A stretch of DNA of 64,000 bases from an uncultured Planctomycetaceae bacterium (lineage in GTDB: Bacteria > Planctomycetota > Planctomycetia > Planctomycetales > Planctomycetaceae). The position numbers and the translations under genes are program-made. The notes beneath the pieces are model-generated. The model ran no database searches. It worked only from the letters and a program-made list of their open reading frames with translations, and was not told the origin of the DNA. Of the stretch, positions 26,301 to 35,300 are shown piece by piece; position 1 is the first letter of the stretch, and each line of letters starts with the position of its first letter. Location of the stretch: assembly GCA_943787265.1 (NCBI GenBank), contig CALSLT010000007.1:1-64000 (forward strand), in the 5' to 3' direction.

Positions 26301-29300
26301 TGGTGACATCTCCGTTGACCGTCAGAGCGTTCGCTCCCGTCGTGCTGATCTCGATCGAACCACTGGTTGAGGAAACCGCGATTCCGTCAGCAAGAGTGAA
26401 CGCCGCTCCGGAATTTACATCGATCATTCCCGTGTCCGACGTAACTCCGGCATCAACCTGAACGTTGCCGCTGGCCGTCGTCAAAGTCACCGTTCCCGCG
26501 GCGGCGGCAGTGACCGCCTGACTGACCGTCAGAGAGCCGGTCGCGAAGTTGTTCACGATGGCAATATCACCGCCGGTCGTCGATGTGACACCCGTCGCTG
26601 TGTTGGCAACTCCGTCGGTGACCGTTGTGATGTTGATGTTTCCGCTGCCTGAGTTCGTGACGAAGACACCACCTGAATTCGTCTGAGCAGCGACATCGGA
26701 CAAGCCGACCGTTGCAATCGCGTTTCCGCTGGTCCCGATTCCCGTCTGAGCGAGAAGCAGCAGGTCGGCCGCAGCCGGCATCGTCAAGGTTCCGCTGTCG
26801 TTGAGGATCGAGCCACTTGTGATCAACGTGACGTTGCCCGGAGCGGTTGTGATGGTCGAAAGATTGAACGCGCCGTCAATCGTGATCGAACTGGCGGTTG
26901 TTGTTCCGTTCGTCTGACCGATCACCAGGCTCGATGCTTCGTCAACAAAGTTGATCTCGGCGTTGGAGATTCCGAAGTTGACGTCGCCCGTACCAATTTC
27001 GACAGCCTTGCTCGATCCGGGAGCGATGAGCAGCGTCCCTGTTCCGGCATCGATCGTCGCATCGGCCGTCAGACTGAAATCGCCGCCACTGATGTCGATG
27101 TTTGCGTCGGTGTCAGAATCGGTCGACAACGTCGCGCCGGCATCTGAAATCAGGAACGTTCCAGTCCCGTCAGCATCGACGTCCGCATTGATGTCGATCA
27201 GTCCGGCAATTCCCTGGCCGCCAGCTCCGGTCGTCATGAAGCTGACGACGTCTGCATCAGCATTGTCGAGCGTGATTCCCGTGTCGGCGTTGATTTCGAT
27301 TTCGCCGCCATCAGATGTAACGCTTCCACTGATCGTGACCGAGCCGTCGGAAGAAGTCAGAGTGACCTTGTCATTGTCACCGGTCGTCGAAATCTGCCCG
27401 CTAGAAGCCGTCGTCGAAAGGTTCCCACCAGACGCGACAATCATGACCGTGTCAGATGCCGACACGTTGTCAAAGTTCGTCGAGCCGATGGTCACTCGAC
27501 CAACCGTCAGGTCTCCATCGATGTCTTCGATTTCGACCAGGTCATCGGTTGTGCCGGCAGAAACGCTGACAGTGGCGACTTCCAGCCCGAATGCTGTTCC
27601 GGACGCACCGACAGACCCGCCTGCCTGGAAAGTCAGAGCTCCCGCGCCGGCGTTAACGTTAACTTCGTTGGCCGCAGCCGTGCTGGTGATGTCTCCCGTC
27701 GCGGCGAGCAGCACGTTGGTCGTTGTGAAGTCGACATCGGTGCTGAGACTGATTGACGTCGCTGTGACGTTGGTCGCGTCGGCGTCAGACCCAATGACGA
27801 TGCTTCCACCGGCTGCTGAAATCTCGGCGATCTCCGCGGCTGACAATTCGAGGACGTCGTCGACGGCGGTTGCTGCTGAACCCAGATCAACGGCTTCCGC
27901 ATTGAGCGATTTCAGCACGACAATGGCCGCTCCGGCGTTCACACCGAGTTGGGCGTTGCCCGATTCGAAAGTCATCTCGTCGGCAACCAGCGTGACGTTG
28001 GCTCCCGAAGTTCGAATCGTGTCGACAGCCAGTGCGTCGGTAACGGTGAGCGTTCCGCCGTCAGCCAGCAGTCTTACGATCACGGCGTCTGAAGACGTCG
28101 CGATGCCGTCAAACGTGCCAGGTGTGATCAGATCCTGAACCTGTCCGATCGTCAGGTCGGTCCCAGCGGCCTCTTCGTCAACAAAGACACCGGCTTCAGC
28201 ACTCACCCCGAGTGTCGCTGCCGAAGTGACGATGACATTTGCAGCGGCTCCGACACCGGCGCCAGCTTCGAAGTAAACGCTGTCACCGCTGACTGTGCCT
28301 GCTCCGGTTGAACGAGTGATCGCATCATCCGCTCGAAGATGAACGTCGCCGCCGGCGCCTTCGTTGGCGGTGATGTTTGCCTGGATGTCGATCGCGTGAG
28401 CGGCATCGTCTCCCGTATCAAAAGCGTCGAGTACAACGTTGCCGGTTCCTGTCGCGGTGACAACTTCAGAAATCACGATGCCGCCGTCGAGCGTTCGCAC
28501 ATCGACCGTACCATTCGCCGTGTTTGCGACCGCTCCCGTGACAGTTGGAGTTCCGGCAAGTCCCGTGGTGACTTCTCCAATAATCAGATCGCCGCCCGCA
28601 GCGGTTTCTCGAATGAAGATATCACCAGCAGCGTTGTCTCCCGCAAGGGCGGCCACCGTGGTAACGTTCGTGTCGATCGCCGCGTCGCCGAAGGTCGTTC
28701 CAATGTTCCGTCCGGCGATCATCGCCAGGCTGGTTGCGGAAACCGTGATCGTAGATGTCGCCTGCGTAATGTCGCGGCTGGCTCTCAATTCGACCTGATC
28801 GGGAGCGGAAATGTTCCCGTTTGAAGCCAGCACGATGTCGTCGTCACCGGCGTCTCCATCGACGTCAATACGAACATCGTTTCCTGCGCCAGTTGCGGCA
28901 ATCTGCTCGTTGACCGTTAACGTCCCATTGGTCACAACCAGATCGATACTGCCGCCGGCACCGGTCGTCGTGATGCCCGTCACCGTTACGCCGTCAACCG
29001 TGACAGAGCCAACAGTTGCGCCATCGGCTTCCGTGATGAAGATCGGTCCCGTCGCGGTCGCAGCGATCGTGTCGTTGCCCGTGTCGACAAGCAGCCGGTT
29101 GCCGGATGTCGCGATTCCACCGCCGCCAGCCTGCAGGCCGAGTGTTGTGACAGTAAGAGTGGCAGCTCCACTGTCGATGATTCCGCCGGCGGTCGCGTTA
29201 AGCAGCAACTCCGGCGTCTGACCGTCCTGCAGAGTCACATCGCCAAACATGTCGATCGCGTTTGCCGAAGTGTTGGCAGTCACGATTTCCAGTTCGGCGA

Positions 29301-32300
29301 TAGCGGCCGTCAGACCAATCCGATTCAGTTCAGCATCGCTCAGTCGAGCGACATTGTCGGCAGCGTTTGCTCCGGCGTCTCCAAGGCTAAATCGAGTCCC
29401 TGTGTTGACTGTTCCGATTTCGATCGTGTTGGCAGTCGTCGTGTGAATCGACGTGCCGGTTGTGCCAATGTCGAAATTGTCGAATGTCAGCGTAATCTTG
29501 CCGTCGTTCGAGTTGATCGATGTGTTGTCGTCCAGAACGAAGGCTTCGTCCGCATCCGTCCCGGAAAGAGAGACCGTGCTGGTTCCAGCTCCGCCGCTGT
29601 CCGCGACGATGTTCTGGCTAACCTGCAAGCCTGTGCTGGCACCACCGCCCGAACCGGTTGTCACGGTGACATTGCCAGCATTGGCGTCCAGACCGCTGAC
29701 GCCGTCGACCGTTCCGACTGTCAGCCCATCGGCGTCAGTAAAGCTGATCTCGCCCGTGCCGGAAACGTTGACAGCCAGAGTGTCGACGTCGTTGTCTTCA
29801 TTGAGTGTGACAGCCGCGGCGGCTTCAATCGCGAGGTTCGTTTCGGTAATCGTCGCTCCGACACTTTGCGAAACCGAAGTGCCGGTTGCTCCGGTAATCA
29901 GATGAACCGTCGTTGTGTTAGCAGGAGCAATCGCCGCCGTTACAGAGATCGCTCCTGTGTCTGCCGAACCGATCTCCAGCACGCCGGCCGTAATCTGATT
30001 CAGTTCCGCCGCTGACAACTCGAGCACGTTTGCCGAACCAGGGTCACTTCCCAGGTCAATCGCGATGGCTTGGCCGCCGGTCTCCGGACGAATGATCGTG
30101 CGAGCCGTGCCTGAGCTGATCGTTGCTTCAGTCCCGGAATTTGTCGAGATGCTGATCTCGTCCGTGTTGATGGTGATCTGCTGGTTGTTTGCAGAGATGG
30201 AAGCCTGGTCGGCCAGTGACAGGTCCGTCGCTCCATCGATGACGATTGTTGCCGCACCGCTGTTGATGCTTGAGTTACTTGCCAGAGAAACCGTTCCGCT
30301 GACAGCCAGATCAATCGCTCCGCCAGCCGAAACGACCGTGGCGTTCGCACCCAACGAAGCGTTGCGGCCAACATTCAGATCGATCATTCCACCAGTCGTT
30401 ACGACATCGACGTTGGTCCCGATTGAGAGGTCACGAGTCACGTTTGCAGTAATCAGCCCCGAGCCGGCATTCTGAACATCGTTCGCCGAGCCACTATCCG
30501 TGACAACCAGATCGTTGCCAGCGTTCAGCGTGATGTCGCCCGTGGCTGCTGCGTTGGACAAAGCGACTCGATCGTTGATCGTCAGATCGTCATCGTTCCC
30601 GCCGTCGTCAGTCGAAGTCAGGATGATGTTGACCGCGCCGACACCCGAATTGATGACCGCTTCGTCCGTTGTCAAAGCGGTACTGGCAGTAATTTCGATG
30701 TTGCTGCCCGTCGCAGAAACTCCCGCCGCGCCGCCGTCCACGTTGCCAACGGTCAAGTCACCGGTGTTTGTAAGGAAGACGCCGCCCGCTCCAGCAGTCG
30801 CTTCAACCTGAGCGACCGACGTGTTCAAGGTCGCCGCTCCGCTGCCGCCGATCGCGTTGGTTGCGGTCAGCAACAAATTACTGGCCGCTCCCGTTCCGAT
30901 TCGACCGTTGTCGTCGACTTCAGCGATCGAAGCTCCGGCTCCATTGGCAGTGATCGTGATTTGCCCGCCGCCGGTAGACTCGATGATGTCGGTGGTGACT
31001 CCGCCTGCGGCCGACGTCAGCGTGATGGTGCCATTGGCCGTTTGCAGCAACGAGTCCGCGTCCATCGTGATCGCGTCGGTGCCTGTCAGAGCGATTGTCC
31101 CGTTACCGGCCGTCGTGATGTCTCCGTTAACCGTCAGAGCGTTGGCCCCGGTTGTGTCGACGGTGACCGCTCCGCCAGCCGATTGAATCGTCACACCGTC
31201 CGACAGGGTAAACGCGGCTCCCGAGTTGACGTCGATCGCTCCCTGGTCGCTCGTGATGCCAGCTGAAATCGTGATCGGTGCGGACGCCGCCGTTGTGTCC
31301 AGCGTGACTGTTCCCGTTCCCGCGGTTCCGGCTGCCGAATCCGCCACGATGCCCGTCGTGTCAACGAGCAGGCTGTTGGCCGTTGTTCCAAGCGTGACAC
31401 TGATTGAACCGGCGTTCGTGTCGAGCGACTGAATCGTGAAGTCACTTGCCGCGACGCTGGTCGTCGACGTCAGGACGATGTCGCCAGCCGTCTGGTTGTC
31501 GACACTGGTGACTGTCACGTCGCCACCATTCGGGTCGAGCATGTTGATCTTGACATTGCCGCTGGTTGAGTTCGTCGCGTTCAGCGAATCGGCAGCAACG
31601 TCCAGGCTGCCGGCCGCTCCAGTTCCGACGCCGGTTGCGGATCTCAGACTGACGGTCTGGCCAAAGACGTCTTCAGCGTCATCGTTGGCCCCGCCGCCGT
31701 CGACAATGGCTCCGCCGGATCGAATCGTCACGCTGCTTCCGCCGGCCTTCGCCGCAGCAATTCGGTTGTCGACAACAATGTCACCGGCTGTGGTTTCAAC
31801 AACGATGCTGTGCCCGCCAGCCGTCGCCGTTGAGATGCCCGCTGCTGGCGTGCTGGCGTCGGCGTCGGTCACTCCCGTGAAGGCCGAACTGGCTTCCACT
31901 TCTGTTCCGACTGTGAATCCGTCAGCTTCGACCAACTGCACGTTGCCCGAAGTTTCGGCTCGAGCCGCGACCGTAACAGCCGCGATTCCAAACAGGTCAT
32001 TCGTTGAGCCGCCCGCTCCCGTAATTCCCGTCTGAGAATCCAGCGTCAGCGTCGCTCCCGTCGTGACCGTGCGAGCCGTTCCGTCGTCAACAATCGCACC
32101 CGAAGTGACGAAGGTCAGGTTCGGCGTACCGCCAACTCCGGATACAGCGAAGTCACCATCAACCGTGATTGAACTGGCAGTTGTCGTTCCATCAAGACGA
32201 CCAATGACGATGGTGGATGCTTCGTCGACGAAATTGATTTCGTCGTTCGAGATGCCAAAGTTCGCATCGCCGGTGCCGAGCTCAACGGCGGCGCCAGCGG

Positions 32301-35300
32301 AAGGAGCAATTCGCAACACTGCCGTTCCGCTATCGATCGTAGCGTCGGCCTGGATGTCCAGGTCAGCTGCTGAGATTTGAATCTCCGCGTCGGTATCTCC
32401 GCCGGTGTCTGAATCAGCGTCCAGCGACGCTCCAGCATCGACAATAATTAACGAGCCGTCGCCCGCCGCGTCAGAGTCGGCATTGATGTCGATGACTCCG
32501 GCGACCGTCCCGGTGAAGCTGACGACATCCGCGGCGGCTGTTGCCAGTTGAACATCACCAGTCGCGTTGAGTTCGATCTCGCCGCCGTTCGAAGTGACCG
32601 AATTGTTCAACACGAGGTCGCGTTCGTTGTTGGCCGTGTCTCCGGCAGCGGTCAGCGTGATAGCCGCTGCGGCTCCCGTTGTGCTGATACTTCCTCCGGT
32701 AGCCAAAGTGGTGAGGTTTCCGTCGAGAGTCGAGACCGTGATCACTCCCGTGCCGGATGTGTTGTCAAAGTCGACTCCGTCCAGCGTGACTCGACCAAGC
32801 TGAAGATCGCCGCCCGCGACCGACTCTTCGATGCTGACCGCTCCGCTGGTGGTCGCGGCTCGCAACGTCGCAACTTCAGTCCCAAACGCGTTGGTTCCGC
32901 CGATCGCTCCGCCCGCGTCCAGAGCCAGCGCTCCAGCTCCGGCGTTGACGTTCAACTCGACTCCCGCCCCGCCTGAGTTGTCGATCGCGCCGCTTGCCTG
33001 CAGAAGTACGTTAGTGACACTGGCGACTGCCGTGTCGGCGACCAAGTCGATTGACGTGGTTGTCGCTCCACCACCTCCGATGATCAGGTCAGTCGCGCTG
33101 ATTTCAGCCAGTTCGGCTGTGTTTAATTCGAGAATGTTGTCGGCAGCGTTGTCCGCAGCTCCCAAAGCGATCGACTGATCCGCCTGAGACCTCAGCGTGA
33201 CAACCGTTGCCGTGACGGCGAAATCGGTTCCGGTCGCGATGCTGATTTCGTCGGCCCGAGCAAACAGATCGCCCGTCCCCAATCGAACCGTGTCCGTCCC
33301 CGATGCATCGTTCTCGATCGTAAGAGTCGCTCCGTCCGCAGTCAGATTCAGCGTGACGTCGCCGTTAGCGGTCGCGATGCCTTCGAACGTTCCGCCATTG
33401 ACCAGGTCAGTCACTGCTGTTCGAATCGTGACGTCGTCTGCTTCGGTAATTTCAACCGCTCCGCCGGCCGAGACTCCCAGTCCAACGGTGGCAGTCTGAA
33501 TCGCCGCGCCCGACCCAACCGTACCGACAGCTTCGAGGAATAAGTCGTCGCCAGCAGTCAATGTTCCCGCCGAGCGAGTGATGTTTTGCCCCGCGTCCAG
33601 ATGCATGTCGGTGGTCGCGGTGACGTTTGCTCCGATGGCGATGTCGCTTGTTCCACCGCCGGACTGCAGTATGACGTCTGAGTCTGCTGAATCGTCAGAC
33701 GAGATGTCAGCGGCAATTGACAGCGAATGAGCTTCCGTCGTGATGATGACGTCGCCTCGCGTCGAGCCGTTGCCGATGGTGACTCCTGCCCCGCTACCGC
33801 CACCGATCAGGTCGCTGGCGTTGCCGATGGTCAGCGTTCCCGCCGCTCCGGAATCCTGATTCACGTTGATGTTGTTGACGTTGGCTGCCGCCGTGCCAGC
33901 GTGAGCCGACAAAATTGTCACCTGAACGTCAATTGCCCCCGCCCCGCCTGGAGTCGTGCTGGTGGCAATGTCGCCGCCCGCTTCCAGACGCAACGTGTCA
34001 GCGATGATGAAGTCTGTCGCGGAAGCCTGGCGAATGTTGACGGCCGCTCGGATATCAGCGTCGTCGTCCGCCTGGACCGTCGCGTTGAGGTCAATCTGGT
34101 TGGTACCGGTTGCGGTTCCTTCTGCCTGAATAATGACGTCGAACTCTTCGTCGGCACCTGTGTCGCCAGCAACGATGTCCTGATCGACGGTGATGTCTCC
34201 GTCAGTCGAGACCAGGGTCACTGCACCGTTGGCTGTCGTCAGTCCGCTGAGCGAGTCGACCGTTCCAATCGTCAGTCCGTCGGTTTCGGTCACAAAGACA
34301 CCGCCACTGGTCGAAGCCTGCGCGGCCAGCGTTGTGACCGTTGTGTCGATGACGTTGCCGGCAGTTCCGACCCCGGTGTTCGAGTCGAGTTTCAACGAGT
34401 CTGCCGAAAGCGTGCCGCCCGCGCCGCTATCAGCGATGTTCCCGGTTGTCGTCAGGATCATCGTCCCAGTGACTGTGGCCGAACCGGCGACAGCGATCGA
34501 GTCCGTATCCGTGCCAGTATCCAGCGTCAGGTTTGTGACGTTATGCGCGTTAGTCGCGCCGTTGATCGTGATCGTGTCGTCGCCAGCAGCGGTCAGGACG
34601 GTCAATGTGCCGACATCGCGGACGAAGGCAGTTTCCATCGTGAAACCATTAACCGTGCCGGAAACCTGAATCGCGTCTTCGCCACCGATCGACGTTCCGT
34701 TGTCAAGTGCGATCGTGTCGGTGTTTGCTGAGCCGTTTATCGTCACGACGAGCATGTCGGTCAAGTCGACCGGTTCCAGATCAACGAACGTCACGGTGAA
34801 GTCCGTGCCGGCAGCTCCATCGAGATCCAGATCAACCGTACCCGCTTCAGCAGCAGTCGGCGTGTAAGTGGCTTCGTCGTTGCCAGCAATTCCGTCCCCG
34901 ATGACGATCAGGTCATCGCCGTTCGTTTCGCCGTTCGCTCCACCATCGACCATGATGGTCTGAGCGGGAGTAACGCCACCACTCAAGTCGACCGTCGTTC
35001 GATCGTCGCCATCGTTTCCGTTGACGACGGCCACGCTGCCACCATTTGTGAAGTTGAATCGGTCGTCACCGGCTGCTCCATTGAGCGTTGCGAAGTCGGT
35101 GAAGTCGGCCGTAACGCCGCCGGTGATTGAACCAGCATTTGTTGTGTTCACGGAGAACGTGTCGGCGTTTCCGGTCCCCTGGAGCGTGTCGTTGGCGCCG
35201 TCGCCTGTGAAATCTTCAACGTCAGCAAAGCCGTTTGCTCCACCGCTGTTGAGCGCTGAAAGGCTGCTGATTCCAAGGTCAAGAAGCTGCGAAGTCGTGT